64,000 nt of DNA from Vombatus ursinus (taxonomy: Eukaryota; Chordata; Mammalia; Diprotodontia; Vombatidae). The position numbers and the translations under genes were made by a program. The DNA is taken from contig NW_020954585.1 in NCBI RefSeq assembly GCF_900497805.2, positions 39,542,527 through 39,606,526 of the forward strand, read 5' to 3'. The notes beneath the pieces are model-generated. The model saw only the letters and a program-made list of their open reading frames with translations, was not told where the DNA came from and did not search any database. Below, piece by piece: positions 10,890-21,600 of this stretch; the stretch's first letter is position 1, and each line of letters opens with the position of its first letter.

Positions 10890-12840
10890 TATAGGAAAAT
10901 CTAATTGCTTTTTAAAGAGGATGAAAAAAAACCCTATCTACAAAATTCCTCTTATATGTTTCAAGACTTATTGGAAAGCATTAATTAAAGGCTGAATTTT
11001 AAATTCTGTGTTTATTTTTTATAGTTTTAACAACCACAAAACAACTTTGTTAGCATTTGGAAACCACTCACCAAGGAACTCTTAAATTTTCAGAATGACT
11101 TACAATACCATAAACCTATACATTATAACCCATGATCAATTTTCATTATACCCTTTAAAACAAAAGAAATCATATTTTAAAGTCTTGTGTCTTGTTATAT
11201 ATATTGTTACATAACATTTCCCAAAAAAATCAAAATAATATATCTAAAGGATTTTAATTATTAAATTATTTATATTTGGTTACAATTTGAAAAGTGTTGG
11301 TTTTCATTTTTACAATGCTCAAAAGAATAAATACATGACATCTAGCTCGAGCAAAGTAATACATTGCTGAACGCACTAAATTGTTCATCCATAATATACC
11401 TACAAGTATAAAAAAGAAAAAACTCTGCAATGTGTTTCCTGTGCATACCTGGCCTATCATTTCTTTATGATTACAGGCAAGGTAAGGAGTAATGGAGAGT
11501 GGACTAATTGTTGAAATTATTTAGAACTAAAGGCTTTAGAAAGAGTACAGATTCAGAACCCTTAAACTTATTTACTTAATGGTAAAAAAGAAAACAACTA
11601 TCATAAAAAGATAGCTAAAAATGCCTCTGACTTAACAAAGGCTTTGGAATTCCTGGCATTCTAGCTATATCTGCTTGAGGCATATGAGATTCAAAAAAGA
11701 TACAGACACAACTTGTTTCTTGACTATTTCATATTCAGAAATTTTTAATGAAGCCACTAAATTAGGCATAACTTAGTGAAGGTTTAATGTAGTTAGGATG
11801 AATATATTTTACTTGATTAAAATGATAAACTCATGCAGCCTTAAATATTGTCTTAAAAGATTAACTACTGTCATTTACAAATCTGGGGAAAAGGTATTTA
11901 TAAGTGAATGACTATTCTGGAAGGAAATTTCCTTTATGTTCAATCTATTTCTTTAATTTAATCAATCATGTTTCATGATTAATATTTAAAATGTCTTAAA
12001 GAGTACATTGCCCAGCAATAAAGAATAAACTTGTTTGGGCAAACAAAGACCCAGTCAGAAGTAGGAATTCAGAAATTCATCCAGTTATTGTCATGAGCCA
12101 CAGAAAACCACTTTGGAGACTCACCTGTCTCTTCTATCTATATACTATGAGCTAATTAACTAGATAATTGCCAGATCTAGATTTCACTTTGTGCTATGTA
12201 GACATAGCACAAATAGCAACACAAATTATTTTTTATGCTCATCCACCCACCAGACTGAAGACTTTTGAATATTTTAATTTTAATCCCTGAGAAAAATTAC
12301 CCACAAGTAAACTTTTCTTCATTTGTACTAGACTGGCATTATTAGAATTAAAAATTAATAAAAGAATTTATATAACAACTTTTACCTAAGGATTCCAGAT
12401 TACTTTACCTGCACCCAAACATCAATCATCTTGAAACAGATAAAGTAATGTGTTCAGCTAACAACTAACATAGACAATCAGTTTACTATCCTCTCCTAAC
12501 ACTTCTCATAAATGTAATGCTCAATTAGCACAATCCTACCTTCTTCACTCAGTTTCTTTAACCCTGAATTAAGGGGATAATCACACTTCCTTTTTAGATT
12601 GTTCAACTTCCTAGAACCCCATAATCAGTAGGTCATATATTATCTATACCCTAAAAACCCATTTCTTTGGCAAAGAGAAAAAAAATACCATCTTAAAGGA
12701 AACCTGAGAGATGAGTTTAAAATGCTGTAGTGAGGAGGAGTGATATGTGAAATATTTTTCAGAACTAGTTGACAGTTACTTTGAAAGAGTATTTTACTTA
12801 TAGTGAAAATGGCTTCTCATACACAGTATTATTGCTACTA
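10890..12840. other. AT-rich upstream DNA, no gene seen
   Basis: No gene, named repeat or strong element is visible. The part at about 12,000-12,180 is less AT-rich than its surroundings and could be regulatory, but nothing beyond that is shown. Confidence 0.3.
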
Positions 12841-12842
12841 GA

Positions 12843-12944
12843 TACTACTACTACTACTACTACTATTACTACTACTACTGCTTCTGCTGCTGCTACTGCT
12901 ACTGCTACTGCTACTACTACTACTACCACCACTACCACCACCAT

Positions 12945-13002
<58 letters not shown>
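12843..13002. repeat. Compound trinucleotide microsatellite (CTA/CTG/ACC)
   Basis: About 160 bases are built of interrupted triplets: CTA runs, a CTG/CTA segment (about 12,879-12,912), ACC segments, then CTA again. It gives open frames of poly-Thr (plus) and poly-Val (minus), which are artefacts of the repeat and not genes. It lies a few hundred bases upstream of the CpG block. Confidence 0.95.
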
Positions 13003-13293
13003 GATAATTATAATCATTTAAATTCCCTGCCAGAGATGCAGATTGAAAAGGGATTAGGAGAAGGCTTGCCATAAATTTAAAACCAGGAACAGGCAAGCTT
13101 CATGACTGGGAAATCAGCACAAGATGTGGAGACAGGTTGGACCAAGAGAGTTCTTTGGTTTTTTTTTTTGTTTTGTTTTTTTTGTTTTTTGTTTTTTCCT
13201 GTTTAGCTGCACAGAGACCTGAAAATTGGTGGCTTAAACGTCTATCCTTGTTCATCTGTCCTTCCTCCTTTTCCCCAACCTGCTCTCAGCAGA

Positions 13294-13300
13294 TGAGTCA
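13294..13300. promoter_or_regulatory. AP-1-type site
   Basis: TGAGTCA is a perfect AP-1 consensus about 215 bases upstream of the TATA-like box. Binding is inferred only. Confidence 0.35.
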
Positions 13301-13509
13301 GGGAATTTTACCTACGGATCTCCCGGACCCTCCATCTCTCGCCTCTTTTCCTCTGACTGGCTTTCTCAGACTCTGTAATTCTGTCTTTCTCCCTCTCTCG
13401 CTGAGTCTCTCTGGAGTGGTCCCAGCCCGGCTGAGGGCAGCAGACTGGTGATAGGCAGTGGCGCTGACAGGAGGAGGAGCCTAGAACTCGGGTCTAGCCC
13501 GCCCTCTGC

Positions 13510-13515
13510 TATAAG
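13510..13515 (+). promoter_or_regulatory. Possible TATA-like box
   Basis: CTATAAGC occurs in otherwise GC-rich DNA and is followed about 30 bases later by a pyrimidine-rich tract (TTTCTCTCTCCATCTCC) that could hold the transcription start. This is weak evidence; CpG promoters often have dispersed starts. Confidence 0.35.
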
Positions 13516-13539
13516 CCTCTTTGCAGCTTTCTCTCTCCA

Positions 13540-14244
13540 TCTCCTCTCCTCCTCCTCTCTCTCTCTTTCTCTTTCTCTCTCTCCCTCTCCACCTCCCTCC
13601 CTGAGCGTCCCTGTAACTGAACAGTGAAAATTCACATTGTGGATCCGCTAACAGGCGCAGATGTCATGTGAAAACGCACATGTTCTGCCATCCACACAGC
13701 CTTCCTTTCTTTCCTGCCCCCCCCCTCCTTTTTTGCTCCTTTCCCCTCTTCTTTGTAACTAACCAAACCACCATCAACTCCTCCTCCTTCTCCTCCTCCT
13801 CCTCCTCAGTCCAAGTGATCACAAAAGAAATCTTCTGAACCGGTGGTGGCATTTTTTTTTAAGCAAATACATTGGAGAGAAAGACAACAAAACAAAACAA
13901 ACCCAGGCACCAATCAGACAACATATTTTCACCCTTCCTGAAAACAACAACAAACAACAACAACAAAACCCCACCTGACCAAATAGTCACCACTACCACC
14001 ATCATTATCATCATCACCATTATCATCAAAACCAGTTAAGACAGCAGAGGCCTCAATAGCCACTCAGCAGCCAACACCAACAACTGGCAACAATAACAGC
14101 CTGGGAGGGATGGTTTTCTCGGCAGAACAGATCTTCGGCTGCAGCCTCCACTCGTTCTGAGAGGGGATTTTTGTGCTTTCCGAGGTGCGGGCTGGTAGCA
14201 GCTTCATGACTGCGCGGAGTGAGCGATCAGCAACACCATGCGAG
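13540..14244 (+). CDS. First exon of an unidentified plus-strand gene (5' leader plus first codons)
   Basis: I see a donor AG|GTAAGG at 14,244/14,245, a perfect 5' splice site, just downstream of start codons in a CpG promoter block. The better start is ATG at 14,238 in an ACACCATGC context (A at -3), giving Met-Arg and one base of codon 3 before the splice. A second candidate is ATG at 14,206 in weak context, giving MTARSERSATPCE with the donor exactly at a codon end. The two frames differ, so exon 2 would decide. The exon start is a guess from the TATA-like box; the leader is about 0.7 kb and contains CTC, CAA and CAT repeats and several uORFs. No downstream exon is visible, so the first intron would exceed 49 kb. 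The gene is not recognised; it could also be a non-coding transcript. The feature includes the leader because the coding part alone is too short to list. Confidence 0.5.
13661..13762 (+). CDS. Upstream ORF 1 in the leader (33 codons)
   Basis: ATG at 13,661 opens a 33-codon frame ending TAA at 13,760-13,762, starting MSCENAHVLPSTQP. It crosses a C-rich tract, so length changes there would shift it. It is transcribed only if the start lies upstream of 13,661. I infer possible translational control and claim no peptide function. Confidence 0.3.
   Translation: MSCENAHVLPSTQPSFLSCPPPPFLLLSPLLCN
13666..13671 (+). other. Minimal start-stop uORF (ATGTGA)
   Basis: A start codon is followed directly by a stop inside uORF 1 in another frame. 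Start-stop elements are known to stall ribosomes; here the role is inferred. Confidence 0.25.
13943..14032 (+). repeat. CAA-rich and CAT/ACC-rich leader repeats
   Basis: A CAA-repeat (13,943-13,968) and a CAC/CAT-rich stretch (13,988-14,032) lie in the presumed 5' leader. CAA tracts are unstructured in RNA. Confidence 0.7.
14110..14160 (+). CDS. Upstream ORF 2 in the leader (16 codons)
   Basis: ATG at 14,110 has G at -3 and G at +4, a strong context. It encodes MVFSAEQIFGCSLHSF and stops at 14,158-14,160, 46 bases before the next start codon. Scanning ribosomes would meet it first, so it probably lowers use of the main start. This is inferred from position and context only. Confidence 0.4.
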   Translation: MVFSAEQIFGCSLHSF

Positions 14245-14597
14245 GTAAGGGAAGGGAACTCATGGGGGGAGGCAGAGTGGGCAGGTCGGGAAGCAAAAAG
14301 CTCTGGAGAGATGGGTTCGCATTTGAAGATGGGATGGCACGGTGGGGGGAAGCGGTGGGGACAAGAAGCTCAGTGGAAAGTGAAGGAAAAGCTTGAGAAC
14401 GGGGAATTTCACCGAGTTAGTGTTCATAGGGAGAGCTGAAAGTGGCCTTGTTGGATAAAGTTTTGAAATGGTGTTGCTGCTCCTTGAGTTTTGTTTGGGT
14501 AGGTGTGGAGAGGCTTTTGTTTGTTTGTTTGGTACTTAGGGAAGAGGGATGTTCTCTAGGACAAAGTGTATTTTCTACTTTAGTTACTTGCACTGAA

Positions 14598-14599
<2 letters not shown>

Positions 14600-14676
<77 letters not shown>
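14600..14676. repeat. (TC)n microsatellite in the first intron
   Basis: About 38 uninterrupted TC units. The overlapping Leu/Ser and Arg/Glu open frames on both strands are artefacts of this repeat. Confidence 0.95.
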
Positions 14677-14679
<3 letters not shown>

Positions 14680-15107
14680 TTCTATGGTCATGGAAGAGGG
14701 GGTAAGGTGGCCAGGGAAAGGGAAAGAGGGAAAGCATTTTATCCCAGCAATACCACTTGGCAAAATGCAACAAGAACCACACATGCTGGTTGCCAACCTC
14801 GGCTTGGGAAGATTGGGGGACAGCATCCATTCCTGCGAGCTGGGGATGGGCGGATTAGCCGCGTGCAAACCAACTCCTGGACCATAGCAGGGAAGCGCGT
14901 TTTCATTTTCCCTGAGCGCGTAAATGTTTATTGAACTTGGCTGGGGGAGGGGGGAAGCTAGAGTGGGGGAAGGGAAGAACAGGTACTATAGGGCATGAGT
15001 CAAGCTGTGGGGTGACTTGTCCCCTTCTTATCTCTTGCTGCTACTCAGCCCAGAGTCATCGTTGTTTCTGAGGCGCTGAAGAGGCCGAGGGGAAGAGGCC
15101 ATGTGGT

Positions 15108-15121
15108 GGGGGGGGGGGGGG
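15108..15121 (+). repeat. Poly-G run (14 G)
   Basis: Fourteen G in a row in the CpG block; the length is likely uncertain in the assembly. Confidence 0.9.
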
Positions 15122-15447
15122 TTGTGTTTGAGAAGTTAGTGGTCTCAGCGACTGAGCTTGCTAGAGTTGGGTAGAGAAGGCAGCAGCTACTTGGCTTCCT
15201 TGAGCGCTTCCCCTCCCTCTACTTTTCAAGTAAGAGAGGGTGAAATTAGAACCATGCCCCCACTGTAGCTTCTGGGGGTAGTGGGGGCCGGGGAGGTCCC
15301 AGAGGTGGCATGCTCTGGCGGGGGTCTGTCTTAGGAGACACCTGTACAAAAGTTATTTTTGTCTGCCTCCTCCCCTTCCGTCGTCCCTCAATTCAGGACT
15401 GTCAAAATATTATCTCCCTTCGTGCGAGTCGATTCCCCCACCCCATT

Positions 15448-15500
15448 TTCCTCCTCGTCCTCCTCACAGTCCTCCTCCTCCTCCTCCTTTTCCTCCTTTC
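15448..15500. repeat. TCC-rich tract
   Basis: Repeated CCTCCTC/CTCCTCC triplets, a polypyrimidine run that gives open frames on both strands by composition only. Confidence 0.75.
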
Positions 15501-15550
15501 TCTTATCCCCACTCTTCTCTTCTTTTTCCCTAGAACTTGGAGCTGACTCA

Positions 15551-15594
15551 TTCTTTTTCCTTTCTGCCCCGCAGGCTCCTTGCATGTCAATGCA
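15551..15594 (+). promoter_or_regulatory. Candidate splice acceptor and palindromic TGCAT motif
   Basis: A long pyrimidine tract ends in GCAG at 15,571-15,574, a good 3' splice site form. Immediately after it, TGCATGTCAATGCA (15,581-15,594) is an imperfect palindrome of the octamer/homeodomain type. If spliced to the donor at 14,245, both candidate frames stop soon after, so a real coding exon 2 here is unlikely. Confidence 0.25.
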
Positions 15595-16366
15595 TCAGGG
15601 GACTAGCTGGAAAGCGAGCTCCTCTCCTCTCACTTAGTCTGGGGTCGCTTCTGGTTACCGACATTCCCTCCCCTGCTCTTAAATTCTAGCGCCGCTTCTC
15701 TGGGTCTCCTTTAGCTGTCCTTTCCTCTCTCCAAATCCGCCGCTACTCCTCGACCTCTTCATCCCATCCCTTCATTCCCGCAATCCCACCAAAACACTTT
15801 CTGCTGCACCATGACAGCCAAAGTTAGGAATAGCGCCCGAAACGCTTCAGCTTCCGCCACTTAATGACTTTGAAAGGGAGCCGAGAGTTAGAACTGCAAT
15901 TAAATTTTCTCTGGTTTCTTTCTTTTCCCACACAAATCCCTCCATCTGTAAGATGTTGGGCTGCAGTTGGGGCCCACGCTGGACAGGATAGGTCTTGGCG
16001 GAAGCTAGGGGGTTGCCGACCCTCTTCCTCCTCCCTCTGCCAAAGGGCAAAGAGCATTAGTTATCATCTGCCCCGTTCCCTTTCAGACCACTGTCCTTAG
16101 CTTCTCATTGAAGTTTGATCCCTGAACAACTGATAGGAACAGCCACCCCTTCTAGGTTGGGACCTCGACTTCAGGATGGGGATCCGCCGTGAGTGTGTAC
16201 AAGTTTGTGTCTGTTGGGACAGAAGGGGGAGGGCCCACGTTACACTGAAGAGAGCTGCGTGGCTGGTGGTGAGAAACACCCGTGGGAGAGTTCGTGAGTC
16301 CGTGGATGGCAGATTAATATGAATGGGGCAGGGGACTCGAGTCCGAGCTCCTGGTGTGCTGTTTTG

Positions 16367-16368
<2 letters not shown>

Positions 16369-16415
<47 letters not shown>

Positions 16416-16425
16416 NNNNNNNNNN

Positions 16426-16501
<76 letters not shown>
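16369..16501. repeat. (GT)n microsatellite with assembly gap
   Basis: GT units run on both sides of a 10-base N gap at 16,416-16,425, so the true length is unknown. One GC interruption lies near 16,476. Cys/Val frames across it are not genes. Confidence 0.95.
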
Positions 16502-17065
16502 CTGGTTCAAGGCTAGTCACGTGTTTCACTGACCAACTTCTCTGAAGAAGCTGGGGGGCGGGCAGGGAGGAGGAGGGTCACTGTCCCTTTTCCTTCTCCC
16601 TCTCCCTCCAGCACTTGGTACACACAGAACGATTGCTCAACGTTAAGAAGCCCCAGAATCCCTTCATTTTTTTTTCTGTCGCGTTCCTGTCCCCTTTCTT
16701 TTTCATCCTTCTTTTCCTGGGTAGCAGAAAACTGCTTTTCCTGATACGTTAGCGCACATGGGGCGGGGCGGGGGGAGGGAGTGGGGGGGGACGCTTACAC
16801 TGTCTAGAACTGAAGCATCGCCGCTCGAGGCTTTAAAGTCCTCCCTCCACACACACACATACATAAAATTGCAAATAAATAAATAAAGCTGGCGGGGGGA
16901 GGGGGGAGGAGGGACGGCGGATAACCCTATGGCTTCTTTCAGATTGCCGAGATAAACAGGCTTTTTTTTACGTGTCAATAATATTCACTTTGGAACTCAC
17001 TGGAGTGCTAGACTTACTGTACCCATAGGGCTAATGGATGAGAAAGAATTTATTGATAATTTATC

Positions 17066-17066
17066 G

Positions 17067-17112
<46 letters not shown>
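17066..17112. repeat. (CT)n(CA)n compound microsatellite
   Basis: CT units at 17,066-17,080 are followed directly by CA units to about 17,112. Confidence 0.9.
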
Positions 17113-17113
<1 letters not shown>

Positions 17114-17191
17114 CACACTAAATTTCCTGACTTTAAAATTTTTCTATTACATTTTATTTATAACAAAAAAAAAGGAAAGAAAGAAAAGAAC

Positions 17192-17225
17192 AACCACCAC
17201 CACCACCACCACCACCACCACCACT
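17192..17225. repeat. (ACC)n microsatellite
   Basis: About eleven ACC triplets; poly-Thr frames over it are artefacts. Confidence 0.9.
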
Positions 17226-17624
17226 ACTTATGCCAAGAAACTGTGGCTTTATCTTTCTTTCCCAAAGCATACAGGACACTCGAGAGAGAAAGTATTAAAA
17301 AAGGAGAAATACAACAGACCAGTCCCCGCCCCCCCCTTATTACTCCTCCCCTTCACCCTCAGTGAATTTTCTTTAGGATGCCCTCCAATCAGTGATTTTT
17401 GAAAAGGTGGGCCTGAGGTGAAAGGACACAGCTGAGAAAATATCCTGTCTAGTCTAGTCGCCTTTGAGTTTGTACTGAATATAAGTGTGAACTTAGGCAA
17501 AAGAGGGGGGAGGGGCGGCGCAGAGATCAGCATTTGATTAGAGGTCTGAGCTCCTTATCAGACTGAGGAAATCCCCCCTCCTTCTTTGTTATAAAGAAGA
17601 TGTTATATTATATACAATAATAAG

Positions 17625-17770
17625 ATAGATTTTTACAGTTGCAGAGGACTTAGGAGATGAGCCAAGCTCAACCTCCTTATTTCACACAAGGGGAAACTGA
17701 GGCCTAGAGGCTTGCCCCAAGGTCACAGAGAGTAAGTAGCAGAGCCAAGATTAAAGTCTAAATCTTCTTG
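17625..17770 (-). repeat. MIR-type SINE
   Basis: GGGGAAACTGAGGCCTAGAG then CAAGGTCACAGAGAGTAAGT, minus orientation, moderately diverged. Confidence 0.7.
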
Positions 17771-17924
17771 GGGACCCAACGTGGGTTTTTTTGTTTTGTT
17801 TTCATATCCCACCCCCTCAATCCCAATCCTACATCGCTAGTTTCCAATACAATGCCTCGAGTCCTAGTTTGCCTGCAGTTTGTAGCTGGGGTGGAAAACT
17901 CTTAAGGCACTTGGCTTTCGGCAA

Positions 17925-18266
17925 ATGAGTACAGAGACTACTGGTTCTGATCCATACGCCGCACTCACAGGGGACCACAGTCCACCTCCTTGTCCTGAGC
18001 TGAGTGGAAGACTCAAACTCACTTTACAGAATGCCCTAGTGGGGCTGGGACTAGGGGAAGAAGAAAGTGACGAACTTTGTAGTTTGCTGACTCCCAGACT
18101 TGTTTTCTTCCCCTCACCCCCAACAGAATTTAGAGATGAGAGTGAGCTGTATCCCTTAATTCAGGATTGGAAAAGGAGGGTGGCTTTATTTCTTTTAGAT
18201 TATTTCACTCTTTGTCTGAGTGGGGTGCGGTGTGGGTTTCTCAGCAAGGAGAGCAGAGTCGTCTAA
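17925..18266 (+). CDS. Orphan open frame, 113 codons, doubtful
   Basis: An uninterrupted frame starts MSTETTGSDPYAALTGDH and ends TAA at 18,264-18,266. It is not in a repeat that I recognise. Composition is unlike a chance AT-rich frame: acidic in the middle (GEEESDELCSLL) and hydrophobic toward the end (VALFLLDYFTLCLSG). There is no signal peptide, known motif or homologue that I recognise. A good donor (CAG|GTGAGT) lies at 18,394/18,395, beyond the stop, so it cannot be the frame's own donor. It could be part of an alternative first exon, an old retrocopy, or chance in GC-richer DNA. I favour chance. Confidence 0.2.
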   Translation: MSTETTGSDPYAALTGDHSPPPCPELSGRLKLTLQNALVGLGLGEEESDELCSLLTPRLVFFPSPPTEFRDESELYPLIQDWKRRVALFLLDYFTLCLSGVRCGFLSKESRVV

Positions 18267-18484
18267 GAAAGCTTCTTCGCATATCACCAGCGTTTGCATT
18301 ATTTAAAAGAATGACTTCTGAGAACGGGTTTTAATTGGGTCTGTGCATAGATGAAAAACCAGTCTAAGCCTGGATTTAGGTCTTCCAGAGAGACAGGTGA
18401 GTTGTTTCTTATATGGGAACACAACTCTGCATCGTATTTTCAGTCATTTCATAAAGCACTATCCCTAACCATCAGGGGAGCAAA

Positions 18485-18655
18485 TCAGGGTACTAGATCT
18501 GAAATCAGAGGAACTAAGTTCTAATACAAGCTCAGTTACTTAACTACCCATAGTACCTAGTCACTTAACCTCTGTGGGCCTCAGTTTCCTCATCTGCAAA
18601 ATGAGGACAAATTTGTCCTTAAAATTTCCCTTCCAGATCCTAAATGTAATTATAA
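18485..18655 (+). repeat. MIR/CORE SINE
   Basis: CACTTAACCTCTGTGGGCCT then CAGTTTCCTCATCTGCAAAA and a CCCTTCCAGATCCTAAAT tail, plus orientation. Confidence 0.8.
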
Positions 18656-18659
18656 CTGA

Positions 18660-21600
18660 TAGATTACCAGAGTTTTAACAAATTTTAAACAGGTTGTAAA
18701 GGCAGTTGTATTCCCAGATTTGTGACCACCCAATTATTATCTATTATTTAATTTCTTTTCATTTTGATTAAATGATTTCTTTTAAGTGTTACTTAAAGAG
18801 ACATACCAGCCCCTCCTTCAAAGCACTTGCCTGCAGAAATAAAGTTATCTAGATTTGTAGGGACTTTGAGATCCTTCAGAAAACGTGTTATTGGTCTATA
18901 TAAATTCTCAATAATAATTAGATATTTCTAATCAATATCTCCCCTTCCTTCCACCTACCCCTTTAAAAATTTCATTCTAACAACATCTCTTGTTAGTGGT
19001 CCGTTAATAATTTCTCATTAAAGTAGTCTGAGAATCGACCTAATGCCCATACACTCAAGTTATCTACAAAAAAATCCCATTTAAGTAGTTCTGAAAGCTA
19101 TGTGTCAGGCATTAGAGAAATGTTATTCAGAGAAACAATAATCCATCCTTATGTTTTTAATTTGTGTGAAACTATCTTACTAGGCTGTTTATTAACAATT
19201 ATTACAACACAGAGAAGGTTAACAATTAAGCAACTAGGAACTTTCTGGGATGACTTATCAACAAACCATTTAAAATTTCTTTTTCTATTTGCTATTAAAC
19301 ATTAATTTTGTTTATAGAGTGGGTATTTTGAGAAGGAATTCTTCAACAAGTTAAAAAACTGTCTAAATAATAGCTGTGATGCTACGTCATCAGTTGACAT
19401 GTTTTAAAATAGAAAGTATTTTACTTCCACCAACAATAACACACACACACACACACACACACAATACAAAACATTCTCCTTAATAAAAGGTAAAGATTTC
19501 CTGCAATATTATCCAAGTAGCATGATATCATACTGTTGTTAAGCTATGAATAACTTTTGTTTTCATATACTTTCGGGAGAAATTTGATGACTTTACCCCA
19601 GGATAAATGCTAACATGTATTTGTGCACATGTGTGTGAGTATATTAAATGTGAATACATTAACAGTTTTCTAGCATACTTCTACTCTTATGGTATATTTT
19701 TGAATATACTTTAGAAAGAACTGGCTAAAGTGTTGGTAAGACAAAAGCTATAACTGTACATATACTTGCCATTATCTAGGAATAGCATAGAAGTTTAAGG
19801 TTAGGATAATAATCAGTAACATTGCAAACACAAAATGTTATATAACATCATGTTATCAAACCTAGCATTTCCTGTAGGCAGAATATCCAGATTTTCCATT
19901 AAGGATTAACCTAATAAATGGCAATTGATTATAAAATATTTTCTCAATTAAAAATAATACTCTGAATTTTTTATAGGTTTTGCTACATATTATCCTTTTT
20001 GTTAGTTTTACTAATGAGCCTCAGTGTAAAATACCACTTAGAGCTGGTACTATCAAGAAAATATTCTTAAAGAGATTAAAGTGTGACATGAATAAGCATG
20101 ACATAAACTATGCTGTACATTAAATAGATTTATTACTCTGAGTGTACAATTTTTCCTACTATGGAGAGATGTACAGCATGCAAGCAATTTTACCATCTTT
20201 CTAATGAGCTACATTATTGGAAAAATGGCCACATCATTGGAATGGCTGACATTCTGGCATACTTGATACACTGTTGCAGCTTTATTGAAGTATAAAAATT
20301 TTGGACAATTACATCTGTGTTGAACCTACTACACATTAATAAGATATAAGTATCACAGTTAAACACTTAAGAAATTGCTGCTAAAGGTAAAACCCAATGT
20401 CATTTTAACCATTTTTCGTAAATGTAAATATAGCATATTGGTTTTGCTTTTCAAATTCATAGTGATATAATTATTCACAATTGAGATTCTTAAGGATATA
20501 TTTATACATCTTATTAATTTAGGAATAATGTTTTGGGAAACTATGGTACCAAAACGTTTTTCCTCATAAAGACTGAATATTTAAGAATTTTATAGCATTA
20601 GAAAAAAACTAACTATTTAGTTGTGGTGTCACAACTTGAATAGAATAATGCCTACTAGGAATAAGTATTTGCAGCTCATAATTAACCTAGAATTTCTCAA
20701 CGTTTTGACAGTTTATTTCAAAGTATTTCTTAGGTCCTCTAAAGGATTTTGTGGGTCTGCTGTTTGATCATCTGTTCGGTAAAGCATTGAAATAAAGTAC
20801 ACTAATTACATAGCTATTTTGAGATCTAATTAAGGGTAAGATCCAATAAAAGATGCATGATTTATTTTTTAAAAATGGTTACCACAATTTTAATAAAAAT
20901 CCACTTCTAAATATTTGTTTTAGAGTTAATAGAATCTTAATCTTCAAGTGTTTGTTGGGCATTTCTTGTTTGAGAGAAATGCAGTGTTTGGAGGCTTATG
21001 CTGATCCAAGATAATATTCTGAATAATATGTATGCATATATATATATACTCACTCACTCTGAGATGCTGAGCATCTGAGATGGGGAAAAAATAGTTTATC
21101 ATCACTATTCAAAATTCTAAGCTTCCCACACACATTATACTTACATCATAGGGACAACTTTCCTAGTCATATAAAGTGAATTAATATATGAGGTACTGAG
21201 GCAATTGCTAATCACACATACTTTAGATAACTAACATACATACAGCACTGTATCCAAATGACTCAGAAGGAGGGGAGCAAAATTAATGAATTCAAGGATG
21301 CCAAATAAATCGAATTTTCCCTCTCAAATTAAGTAACACATTCATAGACAACAAGGCTTGTGCTATGAATTTGAAGGATGTCTGCTTTGTTGCCAAAGAC
21401 AAAGGAAGCACACAGGAATAAATATTGATTGAACTAATCATCTGATGAATAGAAATGAGATTTACCAGTGCACCAATATAATAGGCTATGTTGACTAGCC
21501 CTTTTGTAGAGCATATGTTGCCCTTTCAACCCATAACCCTAGCCATTCAATTCTTAATAAGAGAAACCACAGGTGTTATAACGACATTTTATAGTAAGTC

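Larger units (their letters stand above)
13200..16850. promoter_or_regulatory. CpG-enriched promoter region
   Basis: This is the only part of the window with frequent CG dinucleotides and higher G+C. It also contains polypyrimidine tracts (13,530-13,610 and 13,700-13,810), G-rich runs and a strong splice donor at 14,245. In vertebrates such a block usually marks a constitutive or developmental promoter and first exon. The borders are judged by eye. Much of it is low-complexity DNA, so the true CpG island is probably the 13.3-16.3 kb core. Confidence 0.75.

Noticed and set aside
12769-13074. Poly-Thr (plus) and poly-Val (minus) frames
   Set aside because: They are readings of the trinucleotide array with no other protein-like sequence.
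14417-14868. Several open frames of 75-137 codons on both strands
   Set aside because: They run through the TC repeat and give Arg-Glu or Leu-Ser strings; they are simple-repeat artefacts.
15575-15637. Possible exon 2 after the acceptor at 15,574
   Set aside because: Joined to the first exon, both candidate frames reach a stop within about 20 codons and no good donor follows.
16097-16545. Open frames with Cys-Val and Thr-His strings
   Set aside because: They are readings of the GT/AC repeat and cross an N gap.
17034-17402. 122-codon frame with His-Thr and poly-Thr segments
   Set aside because: It is composed of CT/CA and ACC repeats joined by low-complexity DNA.
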